Shown here piece after piece: positions 47,981-61,744 of a stretch of DNA of 64,000 nt. Positions within the stretch are counted from its first letter, which is position 1. Each line of letters starts with the position of its first letter. Position numbers and translations under genes: made by a program. The notes beneath the pieces are model-generated. The model made no database searches and had not been told where the DNA came from. It was given only the letters and a program-made list of their open reading frames with translations. The DNA is from Lutjanus erythropterus. Lineage: Eukaryota > Chordata > Actinopteri > Lutjaniformes > Lutjanidae. The stretch is from contig CM034597.1 in assembly GCA_020091685.1 (NCBI GenBank), positions 29,376,388 through 29,440,387 on the forward strand. The letters are read 5' to 3'.

Positions 47981-48093
47981 CCACAGATCGCTAATCTCTC
48001 TGAAGTCCTGTTTGTTCTCCAGGTTTGCCCCCACTACAAACATTTCCCTGATCAAAGCTGTTGAAAAGGCCTGCCACTTCAAACAAAGTATAT

Positions 48094-48095
48094 AC

Positions 48096-48132
<37 letters not shown>
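48094..48132. repeat. (CA)n microsatellite
   Basis: About 19 CA units; complementary to the (TG)n tract 115 bases upstream. Confidence 0.97.
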
Positions 48133-48134
<2 letters not shown>

Positions 48135-49995
48135 CACATATACAGATACACACATACGCATCCATTCCAACACAGCACTACGGCCGGCATGTTGTCATAG
48201 CAACCACATTAATCCTAAACCAACCAGCATGCAGTTGTTGCATCAGGCGAGCCAATCAGGAGTGGGAAGAGACAAACATGAGTCATGAGCTCAATTACCA
48301 TTTCAGTACTCATTTAATTTCAAATGTACAAGTTTATTTTCATTTTTTTACACACTGTGTGATATGAATATTATAATATAAGCCACTCTAAAGTATGAAT
48401 GCCAGTTTTTGTCAAGCTGTTCATATAAGTGAAAAATGAGGATGTCCTGATTTCATTTAAATTCACAGGCTGTCTTCTCACACTCTCCAGCTTCCCTACA
48501 TCTGTTTCTTTTTTTCTAGCAATTGTACTACAATCCAAAAATTCCTTTTTTTCAGATATATTCCAGAAGTCATTTAATTTCCAGAGATAAGCAGTGATGT
48601 TATCTGAGACATTTGATGTCAGCTTTATCAGGGAGTCGTATTAACAGCAGGTGTTACGCTGCGTTTAAATCCTTTCAAGTTAACTTACAGAGAGATTAGG
48701 GAGATGGATAACCCTGGAATTTTTTTTTACCTTTTTTAATCACAGAAACAAAACCAAAAAAGAAATGTTGATTTGCCCCATGGGTAGAATAAAAACTCTT
48801 TTCTTAATTGAAGATGCCGTTGTGCAATATCATCTTGGGCTGGAGTAAAGAATTCACCATTAATATCAATTAACTGAGGTAATATTCAGTTTCAGGGATA
48901 TTAATGTGTTTTTACTGTATAATAATGGTGTTTCTGATTATTCTGTGGTTTACCTATCATTTGGATTTGCATGTTAATGATGGAAGTTATTTTAATTAAC
49001 AAAACAAAGAGCGAGACACTTTCCAGCTTTGTCATGTCAGTCAGTCAGTCAGCACTTTTCTCTAGCAGATCTGAGTTCTCCACATTGTGGAATTCATTTT
49101 CATTCAGGAAATGTGTAATTATTCTTTCATGGAACAGTCTGTACTGAGAGAAACTGAAACAGCTTCTTCCTATTTTCTTTTTTTTTAGTAAAAACTGTTC
49201 ATCAGTCATGTGAGCTAAATGTTTGCAATGTCACAACTTATTGGGAAAAGATGCTTTCCATCTCCCACTAAGAGCATTAACTGTTGAAAAAGGCAAAAAA
49301 AACCTTTTTTTTTTTGCAAAACTTAAGACATTTATTGGAATTTTGCCACTTCCATCAACCTTTTCTAATGTGATGCTTCAAAATGCACATACCTGGATGG
49401 AAAAAAGGCTGTAGTCTATAAAACTATATCAGTTCTCCTCTCTGTCTTCTTTTTCTAACCTACAACCTGGATCAGAAGGCAATGATGTGTACGTAGCATT
49501 GGACACCACCAACTGTACAGTTTTATGTCCTCATGAGCACCAGCTGACTGAGGCAGACTCAGTCCAGCTTGATCAGGTGTTACTAGAGCCAGACTTTAAA
49601 TCAGCTGAGCTGACATATCATTGTTTATTGCTGAAATATCTGTGTTGTTGTATCTGGTGATAAGTATCAAGAAAGCGCTGTGCAGAGCTATCAGCAATGA
49701 GGTTAAACAGTGTTGCCATGACACAGTTTCTTCACCAAAAACCATCAACAAGTTCAGTTTTTACAATCAGATGTCCCAAAACAAATTTAAAATATCCTTC
49801 TGAAATGTTTGTTTATTTGTTATTTGTTTCTTAAATGACTATGTGTTGATGACTATCAGGTTTTTTTAAACTCAGAACGTCTGATCGGTGTGTCTACTGT
49901 ATGTCTTACCACATTAAGCAAAGTTGGGGGTTATTTTGGAAAGCATTAACAAATGACCTGCTTTGTTGTTTGCATATATGAAATTCTTTGTGTCT
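48133..49995. other. gene-free region
   Basis: AT-rich, with a short (CAGT)n run near 49037-49052. No element or exon recognised. Confidence 0.4.
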
Positions 49996-50745
49996 TCGGG
50001 CGGCTCTTGAAAGTTGAACACTTGAATCATCAGTCAGAGACCCTTCAGTTGACTGAGATTCTTAAAGTTTAGCAGTTGTTTTTTTTTTCCTTTATCCTTT
50101 ATCAGTCAGTGTGCATTTCAGTATAAGACTAAAACAGACAGAAGCTTAGAAAAGGGCACAGGGATAACATTTCAAGGAGGATGAACAACATGTGCTGTTG
50201 ACAGACGGTGAAACAAACAAGTTTCTGCTCTTGTTTTTAGCTGTGTCATTGTTCACAGAACAATACAACAGCATATTATAAACTTTACAAACCAGGTCTA
50301 AAAATCACAACAAATGACAAAACTAACAGTGATGGAAGAGGAGAGGAGTGATAGAAACAGAGCGCAGGCGACGTGCTGTCAGCTACTTCACCCCAGCGCA
50401 CATCAGAGCGTGTAGGACAGGCGATGCGCTGCAGTGGCTGACACGCTGTCAGCAGCCTGGCAGGAGAGACGCTCTGCGGTGCGCTGGGATTTTATACCTG
50501 ATCTATGAGCAGGAGAGTGGACAGCTTTGCTTTCTCTGACTGTGAAATTCTGATATTTTCACATCACAGGTGCCAAAGAAACACATTGAAACGTGAGTTT
50601 TATGGATAAAACATACTTATCAAGGCAGATATAGGGGGTTAGTTAGGGGGTGAACTGAAAAAAAATGGAACCAATTAACAAAGTTTTGTAATTAACAGCC
50701 GGATTAGATTTGACTGACAGAATTACAAGTTGGGCACAGTCTTAG
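49996..50745. mobile_element. degenerate copy of the 944-bp hAT-like family
   Basis: Shares ttgaatcatca and tcagagaccc near the left end, tttgctttctctgactgtga and gatattttcacatcacagg inside, and ggattagatttgactga at the right with 21533-22476. Termini are eroded, so this is the older or more diverged copy. Confidence 0.7.
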
Positions 50746-50974
50746 TTTTCATGCTAACCTCTACATCCTTTAACTGTAGTAAGCTGTAATTTGACAACAA
50801 CAGGAATAACAGAGAGACGCAGTACTCGCGTGGAAAGATTTGAATGAATTATGGTGCAAGTTTAAGATAACTGTGATCAATGATTTCATCCAACAACTGT
50901 CAAAATTACGGTTCATAAATGACAGTCTTTAAAATGTCTATTGAGACTCAAATCCAAATCTTAAATCTTTCCAG

Positions 50975-51241
50975 CGTGCTGAAGCAAGCTGCTTTAAAAA
51001 GCTTGACAGGAGAGTGTGTGACTATCTGACTGAAAAGCGGAATGAAGAAATGCCTATTACTCGAGCTGATATTCTCCTGAAAGCTTTGGAAATCACTAAA
51101 GAGCTGAACATACCCACAGTCGAGTTCAAAGTCTGTGTAAACGATTGATGCACCAAAATGGACTGTGCCTCCGTTGCAGGACTTCTCGCCCAGCGCTTCC
51201 TCTCAGACTTCAGAGAGAAGCTACTGATTCTGACAGAAAGC
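50975..51241 (+). pseudogene. fossil pogo/Tigger-type transposase, DNA-binding (CENP-B/Tc5 HTH) fragment
   Basis: Frame from 50975 reads FKKLDRRVCDYLTEKR, then MPITRADILLKALEITKEL and NIPTVEFK, then a TGA at 51146, then AQRFLSDFREKLL before a second TGA at 51242. This is the second helix-turn-helix of pogo-superfamily transposases (ALEIAKELNIP...F.AS.GWC.RFM...LPSDFEEKLL). The first TGA falls where the family has the Trp of the WC pair, so it probably arose from TGG. No catalytic DDE domain follows; the piece is a dead remnant. The orientation is +. Confidence 0.75.
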
Positions 51242-51244
51242 TGA

Positions 51245-54200
51245 TTCTCTTTGAGATGGTAAGATGGAATTAGAAAGACCCACAGGCTGTAGTTTGTCAT
51301 GTTTGCCCTATTTATTTAAATCACTCAATTGAAAATGTGGTTATCATTTGTATTGATACCGTTTAATGTATTTGTATTTGATAATCAAATATGTCTTATC
51401 TGCCATTTCTCATTTTACTCTATCTTTGTTTTTATCTAGACACAAAAGTTTTAAGTGTTGTTTAAAATTAAAACTTGTAAAAAAATATTTTCTGGTCTAT
51501 ATGGAACAATAGCTTACATATACCATATACATAGGATTTACAACACTGAGATAACTGCTCTCCTCTACCGCTCTTCTGGTTTATTATCGAGCTGACTGTT
51601 CCAGGTAACCGAGCCTAGTGAGTCTTCAGTATCTGTAGCTGTAACAATAGACTGTTCCCCTGGATGTCTGTCTAAAACAGCACCACTGACTGCATGTTAC
51701 ATTTTCTTTTGTGATGTAAGAGCTGTCCAGCCAGAGGAGAACAGAGTGCAGCTCTCAAAATGGGACACACGACTGTCAGGGATAAAAATACCAGACATTG
51801 TAATAGTGGAGACACAAACTTCCTGACGTCTTGTCGTCACTGTGAAGTTTCGAGGCAACCGGCAGAGAGGTTACACATGTGTGCTGGGCAGGATAAACTG
51901 TCAATAACTAGTTATACCATATAAATAAAACAACTGAACTATTGTTGAACATCGATTTAAAGTTTGTAAGTGCAGGATGACTTCAGTGCATTTCGCTATA
52001 GACTCTAATGTTAGAACTGACCTGCCATACAGTGTTAACAAAAGTTAAAAACAATTTGCGTATCCAGATCAGATTATTCAGATCAAATCCAAAATTTTAT
52101 GGGTTCTTCTTCGGCCCGTGCTACAAACTTCCACCAGGAGTGGAAGAGTGAAAACCAGGCCATTAGTGTATCTATAACCCTGCTGACAGACAAACAAACC
52201 AACAACAAGCAAACCAAAAAGATAACCTCCTCGGCTGAGGTAGATATTAACATATGAAGAGCTGGCCTCCCGAGCTGATCATTTCATGGCTTCGCAGCCA
52301 TCTCTAACAGGAGCAATGCCAATAAATACTGTTCTCGGAAAATAAAACAGCTTGTTTGTTTTTTACTCTATACAGAGAAATTTTTAATTTTAGATGTATT
52401 TGTACTTTCTGCCATATAAAATCAAAAACTGGTATCACATCGAGAGTAAAAGCTGACACTTAAAATAATTATATTTGCTCTGTCTGCAAGTTTTTCTATC
52501 CTCACATCTGGACAGTAGTTCTCATGTGTAAACTGGGAAAAGAAACAAAGCAGTGTGGTTGACTCTTCATGTTTCTGGTGTTAATGAAGAGACGGTGCGT
52601 ATTATCACTTTGTCTTTGTTATTCTGTTATTGTTTTTGGTGTGTCCCGGTGGCCTGTTGATTTGAGTGGAGCACTAAGTGGTTGTTAATGGCACAAACAT
52701 GACCGTGGTTTTAAAATAGCAGACCGCCCATTAGGCTGGTATTACCAAGGTAATGGCCTGTTACTAAACTGCTGAATGACATTGTCGCCGCCGCCGAGCC
52801 GAGCTGATGCCCGCAATGCACACATGATCACACTCGCGCACACGTACAGTTCTCGCATGCACAAACGCACAAAGAAATACAAGTGGTTTATGCACAACTG
52901 ATGAGCAGAGCTGCAGATTGAAAGCGATCTACGGTAACTTTGAGTTGCCGTATAGATGTGAGGAGAAAAATAAAAAGAGATGAGAGACGAGAAGGCAGGT
53001 AGAATCGAACAGAATAGAATGGAAGAAAAATTGACTGAAAGACATAGCTGGGAGGTGTGACTGTAGTTATTAAAGCTGGGATGCACTATGGTTGTTTACC
53101 TCAGCCCGGCTGTATTGTTGTGGCTCAGAAATTATTGATAGGTAGGAAGAGACGGAGTAATAAAGAACTACACATCAGTCCTGTCTGTACGTCCGGCTGG
53201 CTGGGCTTTAGTTACAGCTCCTGTCTGAAAAGGAACACTTTTCGACTGACATTTGAGAACAAAATGTATCTTCTTTGTCCATATATTCCTTCAGTACAGG
53301 TGTTAGTGTACTGTATGTCTGCTTGTGCACGTGGGGCCGTTTTTCTTGTGGTACGTTCTTCAAATACACAATAACGTACAGTACACACACGCACGCACAA
53401 ACACACTCCTACACTGTGGTGCGGCGATAGGGCAGCGCAGTAGGGGGTATATCCCTGGGAAATCATTTCTCCCTCTCCTTTCTTCCTATTTGTAACTTGT
53501 CCTTTCAAGCAAGACGGCCCTTAAAGTTCAGTGGCGCATTCTTCAAAAAAGGCTATTACTGGCTGCCTCTGATTCTGTATCATGCCGCGCACAGACCAGC
53601 CATCCCTCCTTTTTATGTTCCTCTCCTCCTGTCATCATTTTCTGAAGGCAAGAGAGGAGAAGTCAGGGTTTCAGAAAGGCCTGTGACCAATGCCTTGAAA
53701 CCCTAAGCAGTCCCCGCCTCTGACTTTGCGCCAGACGTCCGTATCATATCGCTAAAAGGGCGTATTGCTTTTGATACTTGACAGAGCTTTGTCTCTCTCT
53801 CAGTGAATCTCTGTCTCGCCCTCTGTGCCAACTGTCTATCACACTCGTGCTCGACACTTACAGGGCTCCATAAAACAGTGTGTGACTGTAAGAGATACGG
53901 GCTGCCTCTGAAAGGCATGAAGAAAAGCTTGAAGTTGGCCCTGAGGACTAGAAAAAGAATAAAGGTTCACACAATAGACCGTGGTCATAAGGCTTCTCAA
54001 CCTTCTCTGGCCTGTAACCACATTTTAGACCTCAGCCTTTAGAATAATAGCTGTCTAGTTGTCATATTATAACAGATGTAACTCCGAATAACGCTCACTT
54101 CCAGTCAAATGAAATTTATTTTTCAAATAAATATATTAAACAAATGTGTTTCTCTCAAAAACCTCCAGCGAGCTTAACAAGGTCAGTTTGACAAACTGAC

Positions 54201-56252
54201 ACACTGAAGAACATAATAGTTCATTCAACCTTGGTTTTTACAACCTTTGATTCAGTGAATGGCAGCAAAGCTCCCTGGTGGTAATTAAACATTTATGTTT
54301 TAATATGGTTCACCTTCAGGAGCATATTGATAAACATAAGGTCTTGGATTTTTTTTCTATGCCTTAGGCCATTTCATCCTGTTGTTGTGCTAAGATATTA
54401 AAAAGAAGCTTAACACCCCCTGAATATGTTGTTTTTGCTGACCTCCAGCAATTTAAAGCATACCTCCACTTCCAGGCCTGAGCCTAAATCCACCCACTGC
54501 ATAATTTTTGAAAAGAATGTGGGCAAGCGGTGAGGCTGGGGGGTAGGCAGGGTCTGCACAGGACAACCACTGCAGAGGGTGTGGCCTTGTGGTCACAGCA
54601 CCAACCAGACAGACAGACTGATCGCTGCTCACTAACAGTAACAGCAAGTAGTCAGAGAAACCCAACCATGGGCAGCCTCTGTCAGACTCTTCATGTCCGC
54701 ACAGAAACACAGAGCAGTGTTCTGAACCATTTTCAACTTGAAATGCCTATTTTTATTTATTTTATTTAGTATTATTGGAGCAATAAAATCCTCACTGTTT
54801 GCTATATTGACCAAGAGAATTGAGTTCTCATGCTTCTGGCACCGTGCCAGCAGTGACTACATGTACCAGAATGCATTGTGCATGAGTTTCTGATTTTTTT
54901 TTTCAGCAGCACTGAGGAATATATTGCTTTTTACCATCAACACTGATTGGACATCCACTAGAAAAGTGGTGAATGTCCCTTTAAGCTTTGCTGTGTTCAT
55001 GCCCGTACTCTGTAACTCTGCTGCTTTAATTCAATTTCATGTCTGGATTTTTATAAAATAGTAATAATAATAATATAATTTGTATAAAATAGAGTAGTTA
55101 TTATTTAGATCATTGTTGTCATGGTGTATCACTTGAGCTCTCATTTATGACCCTAACAGGACCAAAGCTCCTTGGTCAATGATGGCCACAGGCCTGCATC
55201 TCACCACCACCTCTCACTATTAACATAATTAGAAAGCCCTTCAGCTCAGGCTTGAATGCTGATGTTTAGGACAGATCGTCTCCCCCTTCTTCTTCCCATC
55301 CCTTCAATACTCCTCTCCCTCCGTCAGGTTGTCCCCCCTCTGTCGCTCTGTCACTCCCCTCGTCTGTGACCTCCACTGTCATCACGGCTGCCCTTGAGGA
55401 GCAGAAATCTCTCCATTTCACAGGGACCAGCCATAAGGGGGCTTGATTGCGGCAAATTGATCCATAATCACACAGCGCTCAGAGCTTTTTATCCTGCCGC
55501 CTCTTCATCTCCACTTTAGAGGCCCGCCGTTGGCGTATTTACATGCTGTCATCTCAAGGGTTTCCTCTGCTCCCGCCCTTCTCTCTGTCTCTTTTTTGCT
55601 CTCTCTCTCTTTCTCTTTTTCCTCTTTATTTCTTTCTCTCTCTACCCCTCATTCCCTTTATGACTCTCCCAATTTTCTTTTCTCTCCTTCTCTCTGTCCC
55701 TCCCCTTTCTGTCTGGATGTGATGCCAATCGGAGTGTCTCGACATGGCCATTGTAATCCCCTCCCCAGGCCTCCTCTGTCTCTCTCACGCACACACACAC
55801 ACACACATACACACACCTCTGACCACCACGTCTCTGCTTTTGATTGCTCTCTTCAGCTACACACACATCCTAGATGGCCATGATGGCCGAGGAGACAGAG
55901 AGGAAGTGAAGGAGTGAAGGATGGAGACGAGCACAGAGAGGCAAGCGAGTGTAGAGATGAGTAGATGATCTGATGACGGTGTTAAGGGATGATCCAGAGG
56001 TAAAGGTGACATAACCTTAAGGCGATGACACCTCAGGGTGGTTTCATCCAGTATCTCCTCTCTATCCTTTCATGCCTTTGTATCTGCCCATCTGTCCAAT
56101 CCAAAATTGTTTCACTGGGATGATTATGATTACAATCATAGTTCCTGTATTCCCATAGCAGGTTGTAGTGTTGAAGTCAACATCAAGTAATGAGACTGGA
56201 GTATATCAAGACAGAGACAAGACCGAGACTTTGAGTCAAGACAAATGGGGCG
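51245..56252. other. gene-free region
   Basis: No gene. 55180-55540 is repeat-free and may be conserved. A pyrimidine-rich tract (tctctctc) runs 55560-55790 and ends in a short (CA)n at about 55790-55815. The rest shows nothing specific. Confidence 0.35.
52620..52830. promoter_or_regulatory. possible conserved non-coding element
   Basis: Repeat-free, with ggttgttaatggcacaaaca, ccgcccattaggctggtatt and a short cgccgccgccgag run. No coding frame. Called from appearance only. Confidence 0.22.
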
Positions 56253-56559
56253 TAGGGCTGCAAATACCAATTATTTTCATTGTTGATTAATCTGTTGATT
56301 ATTTTCTCGATGAAGAGATTAATTGTTTGGTTTATAAAATGTCAGAACATGGTGAAAAATGTCCATCAGTGTTTCCCATAGCTCAATGTCTTGTGTTATC
56401 CACAACCCAAAGATAGTGGGTCTACTGTCATAGAGGAATAAAGAAACAAGAAAAATATTCACATTTAATAATCTGGAACCAGAGAATCTTTTAAAGAAAT
56501 CATCCAGTTGGCCATTACTCTAACAGCTGACAACTAATTGATTAATCATTGCAGTTCTT
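56253..56559. mobile_element. AGGGCTGCAAC hAT-like MITE
   Basis: Starts tagggctgcaaataccaa and ends attgcagttctt. Internal gtcagaacatggtgaaaaat and aacccaaagatagtgg match the family body. No clear target duplication. Confidence 0.7.
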
Positions 56560-59500
56560 TCACAGCATATGTCATTTTTGTTGGAGCTGACATTAACTAA
56601 CGTTGATGTGATTACTTCATACATTACATAGCTTTATGTGGCCTGTTTCATCATTTCAAGCATAATTTAGCTTGCTAGCTTTGCTAGCATCACTTTCACT
56701 TAGCACATCTATCATATCCAGTCAGCTCAGTATATTTTAGCTGTTTTACAGCTTGCACTTCAGATAGCTAAATTCTATTACAGGACAACAATTTCAAATT
56801 AGAAATGAGTCAAGTTATTGGTTGCATCTGAAGCAGAAAGTGTTACATCCAATCAGTTACATTGTTAAGAAATAAATCACTTGCACTACCTATGATGAAC
56901 AAAAAAGATATACAGGCTCCCCCCTCCCACTGCTCCAGTGTTATGCTTTGTCCTACACAGACGCAGTCCCCAAGACACAAGATTTGAGTCTGTATTATTA
57001 ACTGAGTGTAACTATTGTGTCAAAGCAGAAAAAAAAAACACTTTTTCAGGTTGTACTGGGTAACTTTAGGTTCTCTAAACTACACAACATTTGGATTGCA
57101 AACCATTTGCAGCAGTGGGACCCGCCTTACAGAAACGACCGGTTATATGGCAATATAAGAGGACAATCATTTTCTGTCTTCATATTTGTGAATAAATGTT
57201 TTGCAGTTTGAATACTGCATACTGGACATAGTAAGCTTTTCAAAGACATTTTAGTACAATTGCAAGTGACATAATATTTAAAGGGTATTCCAGAGGCCCT
57301 CCATAATTTTGCTGTTGCAGATTTCAGGGGTTCTCATGTGTCAGTCATGGGGCCTTGGAGCCCCCGAGACCCTCTGTATTTCACACAATGTGCTATACTA
57401 TAATTTGCTGCTATATACAGATATAGGACTGTAGCTTAGGGATGCCAAGGCCATGCGTCCTCTGTATTTTTTCTTGAATTTTTGGGTTATAGTGTCCAAA
57501 AGTGGACAGTTCTACAACTGAAAAAGATAATGATGGATGGTGGATATTTTGTAGTCATATAGAAGTAACTGTAAACTAAACTCCCTCAATTTTTAATACT
57601 TTTAGTCCAATGAAAAAAGTCTCATTCACAATTTCCCTATGCCACATTTGAATTCCAGTATGTTGGCTTTTCTGTTGTGTGGAGGAACCAGTAAAATACT
57701 GGCTGAATGTGTGTACATTACAATAAGTAGTGGTGAGAGCCATAGAAGGAAACAGAATGAAAATCAAACACAGGAGACAGATGTCGAAGGAGCTCAGTAA
57801 AGTTGCATGTGTTATTCTGCTAATTTCCTGCTTCTCTTTGTTCTATCTTCACATCTGTCTCACTGTTTGTCTTTCTGTCTCCACCTCGCTGTCCTCTGTC
57901 TTTGCATCAATCATCCTCTGTGTCTCTGTGTATCCACCTGTCTGTGTAAATATCCTCTCCTCTGTAGCTTTCTGCCTCCATCAGTTCAGAGAAAACACTG
58001 TGGCCCCATTTTCTGACAATTAGCAATGTTTATGCAGGATTCAATTTTTCTCTCACCTGGCTGAGGGTTTAGTTGTGTAATGTGTGGTGTGTGAAGAGAC
58101 AGGGTGATGCTTTATGAATGTGTGAGGAGGCCTTGGCAGTGCCCCTGCCTCCCTACAATAAGATGAGCTGAATAAATCTGAGACACGCCACGGGCTCTCA
58201 AACACCTACAGACACAAACACACACACACACCAGAATTTAAGTCAGAGGACCTGGTCAATTCCTGGGGAAGAAAACAGCATCATAAAACTCTTATCACTT
58301 TAGAGCCCTCTGCACTTCAGCGCATATCCCTGCGCCTCTCTGTCTCTCTTCTTCTTCTGTCTTTCTTCCTCTCTCTGTTTGTCCTTGAGGTGGCAGAGGG
58401 TGGTGTCAGCGGGTGGAGGGGGGGGGGTGAAGAGGTGCAGAGCTTTGATGCTTGTTGGGGCTCACTCAGCTGGGCAGTACACGGTGCTGCATCTCGTCCC
58501 AAGGCTCTGTATAAATTCAACGCCAGTGACAATTTACAGCTCGCGCCCATCCTCGATATGACGCACTGAGCAGGGCGCCAAGCGTGTCTTGTTGCCATCT
58601 CACCAAAGTGAGGCTAATTTATTACAGTGTAAAACCCACAGAGCAGAGAGAGAGGGGGGGTGGAGATATAGAGAGGCCTTGGTTTGAGACTTGTGGTATA
58701 AAGCTGTGGCCAGTGTGACACTGTTTCTTTATTGCATCACTGTGTACTATGGAGCAGGACTGCAGTATATACTGGAGCGTTATTTTCCTCCCCAAAGTGG
58801 GCCAGAGAGTTTAGATATCCCATATTTCATCTGGTTTAATATAGAACCTATATAATATAACTTGTTACTTGGGAAACTGGGGACATTTGTAATATTTTTA
58901 CATTTTCCTTTACACTATTACTATTACACTAGTCATCTATTGATATAGGAAACATATATATCTGCACTAATTAATAATATAATTGATATATTTTCAATAA
59001 TAAGGAGTGTAGGGAGTTAGAGTGGATTACATTTACACTGTACAATTGTAACACTGAAAAAAGCAGTTATATTAATCCACTGTATCTCAAATTAAAGCAC
59101 ACGTCAAAGTAATCACATTAATTCAAGTCAAGTCAAAGTTTATTATGGCTTCATATCACAAAGCATGTATCAAAGGGCTTTATATAAAATAAAAAATAAA
59201 TAATGGCCAACATCAAGCAAAACATACAAATATATAAAACAATGAGATCAACTACAAAATATTTTAGTTATTTGAAAACTGAATTTAGAAATTAAAGTAA
59301 AATACAGCAGTATGCAATATGCACATAAAACTCCTGTACATGTATACCTGGATACAGATCAAAATACACACATTATTCTAGTAGTATCTAATGATGCTAC
59401 TTAACATTTTGTTTTTCTACATGGTTCAGATTCTTTTAGTTCAAGCATTGTGTGCTTTCAAAGTTCAAAGTTTCTATATTTGAAGAGGAGAAAGCAACTG

Positions 59501-60519
59501 TCCTAGTATTATCTAGATTTAAAACATTTTAAAAATAGTTTTACTTGTAAATTGAATGAATCATGTTCATTTTCAAACAGAAAAATAAGTCAGCACAGAC
59601 AATAAGGTGCCTACATGGAGTCAATGATCTTGCATCCATGATAAAAATTTTGTATGCTAGATAATAATACCTATATTAACATAGTTTGTACATGTTGATT
59701 TGTAAGCAATTACCATGTCAAGCATGTGTGTAAGTTAAAGAAGAACTGTACATGCAAAAAGTAGCTTTTATACTTAGAAATCTTTTTTGTTATTAAAAAC
59801 GTATGCTGTGGTGAAATGATCCTGCTTCTTTTCCATTGGCAGAGAGACAATCCCACTGAGCACGTGCAGAGTAAGGGTCATCACTCTAACTTGTTTATGA
59901 TTGTAAGAATTGAGTGTGTTACAGTTGCCCCTGGTCTCCCCTACAGTATAATGTCAGTCTGAAAATTGTCCGTCTTCGTTCCATGTCACAAAGTTTGGAC
60001 ACTGATGATATAAAAAAAAAAGTAAGCAAAATCTTCCTCTATCTCCTTGAATCAAATTTACTTTTTAAGTGGGTAAATGTATTTAAATATATGCCACGAT
60101 GCTTCACGAAGGTCTTGACAGGGCTTCCTTTGTACCTGCTGAAGAAGAATGATGAAGACGATCTCAGTTAATTACATCATGTCACAACTTATGAGATTGA
60201 ACCCAAAGTTCCCGGGACTGCTGCTGTCTCAGAAAGAGCTGACCAGCACAATCAGGACTGACCTTCAGAATCCATTAGATTTATGTTGTTTTTCACAGGC
60301 ACTTTTCTTCTCTCCACTAATTTACATATTTATCAGAGCTGATCGTAGTTTGACATCCTTTAATTTTTTTCCCCCTCTCGGCAAGCTGCAAGAGAATGAG
60401 CAGTAATGTGGCGTACAGTGCAGCGCGTGACTTTGGCAGGTGAGAAATATGCTGAGGGAGCACTTTGATTTGGAAGTGTGGGCATAAATTTTGCCTCTGC
60501 CGCTTTCACTCACTCATTG

Positions 60520-60520
<1 letters not shown>
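56560..60520. other. gene-free region
   Basis: No secure gene. A GGGGGGGG run lies near 58420-58427. 58120-58650 is GC-richer and repeat-free. The exon-like signal at 59947-60021 is listed among the findings. Confidence 0.35.
59116..59200. mobile_element. interspersed repeat tail (caaagtttattatggcttca)
   Basis: The pattern of a tttatt run followed by a cacaaag / caaagggctttatata text is a very common fish retroelement-derived repeat end. Class not assigned. Confidence 0.45.

Positions 60521-60595
<75 letters not shown>
60521..60595. repeat. (CA)n microsatellite, about 37 units
   Basis: Uninterrupted CA repeat of 75 bases, the longest in the window. Confidence 0.98.
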
Positions 60596-60598
<3 letters not shown>

Positions 60599-61016
60599 CC
60601 CCTGCTCAGCCTCCACCCTCTTACTGTAGCCTTCTTTTTTTCTCTCTTTCCCCTTCTCTTGCTACTTCTTATACTTTCATATTTTATTTGAGCTGCTGTG
60701 ACAGGCCCACAGAGGACTGTGATGACGTGGAGTTAAAGAGGTTCATTATTTGGCAACATGGCCTCTCAGCAGTAGGTGTTGCTCCACCAACATGGCCGCA
60801 GTAAAGAATTAAAGTCACAAAAACATAATGTGTTAGCAGCAGAGTAGGCTCTATTCCATTATTTGTGATTGTTTCTGAGAAAAAATAACAGTAAATAACA
60901 ATATGTATGTTACTGAAGCAGTTTGGCCAAATTCCATGCATTTTAAAATCACAGAGCAGACTTGAATGTAGATAAGCATGTAGAGTTCTTGCCCAGATTC
61001 TGGGCACCATCTTCTT

Positions 61017-61540
61017 TTAAAGGGATAGTAAGGATTTTTTTTGGAGTGGGTCTGTATGAGGTTCTTATCCAACGTCAGTTCATTGCTGATCTTGTACATA
61101 GTGATTGGAATGCGTAAAGTGGTATTTTAACCAGAGGTCCATCTAAAAAACAATATCAGTTTAGGTGTACGCTTCATTTAGAGTATTTTTACTTGCTTTT
61201 TTTTGTTTTTTAACTTTACTTTGCCATCAGACAGGTTTTTCCAATGGGAAACACCTGTTACATTAGCCAAGTATTCATTTTCCAAAGCAACCAGACTCCT
61301 TTGGCAAAAACATTTGCACATTTTTGTCATTTTATTTCACAGAACATGTGAGTTGCAGGTCTATCACTGCCTTGCCTTGACTAGAATTACTTGTTTCCAC
61401 CAGTGGAGTCTGGTTGCTTTGGAGAAAGTAATATTGGCTTATATAACAGTGGTTTCCTGTCAGAAAAGGCTGTCTGACAGCAAGGTAAAACAGTGGGAGC
61501 TGACCACCATCTACTGTAGGTAATACAGTAACTTATATAT
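61017..61540. mobile_element. GGATAG-type foldback MITE, right end eroded
   Basis: Begins ttaaagggatagtaagg and shares ctttgccatcagacaggttt and ctgtctgacagcaaggtaaa with the other copies. Those two segments are inverted relatives of each other. The right terminal repeat is lost beyond about 61540. Confidence 0.75.
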
Positions 61541-61744
61541 AATATATTAATTATTCTACAGTATCACATAAAGGTGTTTGAACATACAATCTAAAGCTCA
61601 CCCAGCACTGCTGAATGTCCAGTTAGGTTTCAGAGGGCATTCTTTACGCAGCCGTGATTTTTCAAGAATGTCACAGTGTTCAGTTACTTCCATCTGAACA
61701 GACAAACTGATGCAATTCACTTGTTCTCAACCATAATGAATGAG

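Noticed and set aside
51022..51300. 92-codon minus-strand frame
   Set aside because: It is the antisense shadow of the pogo-type fossil, whose + strand reading matches a known family.
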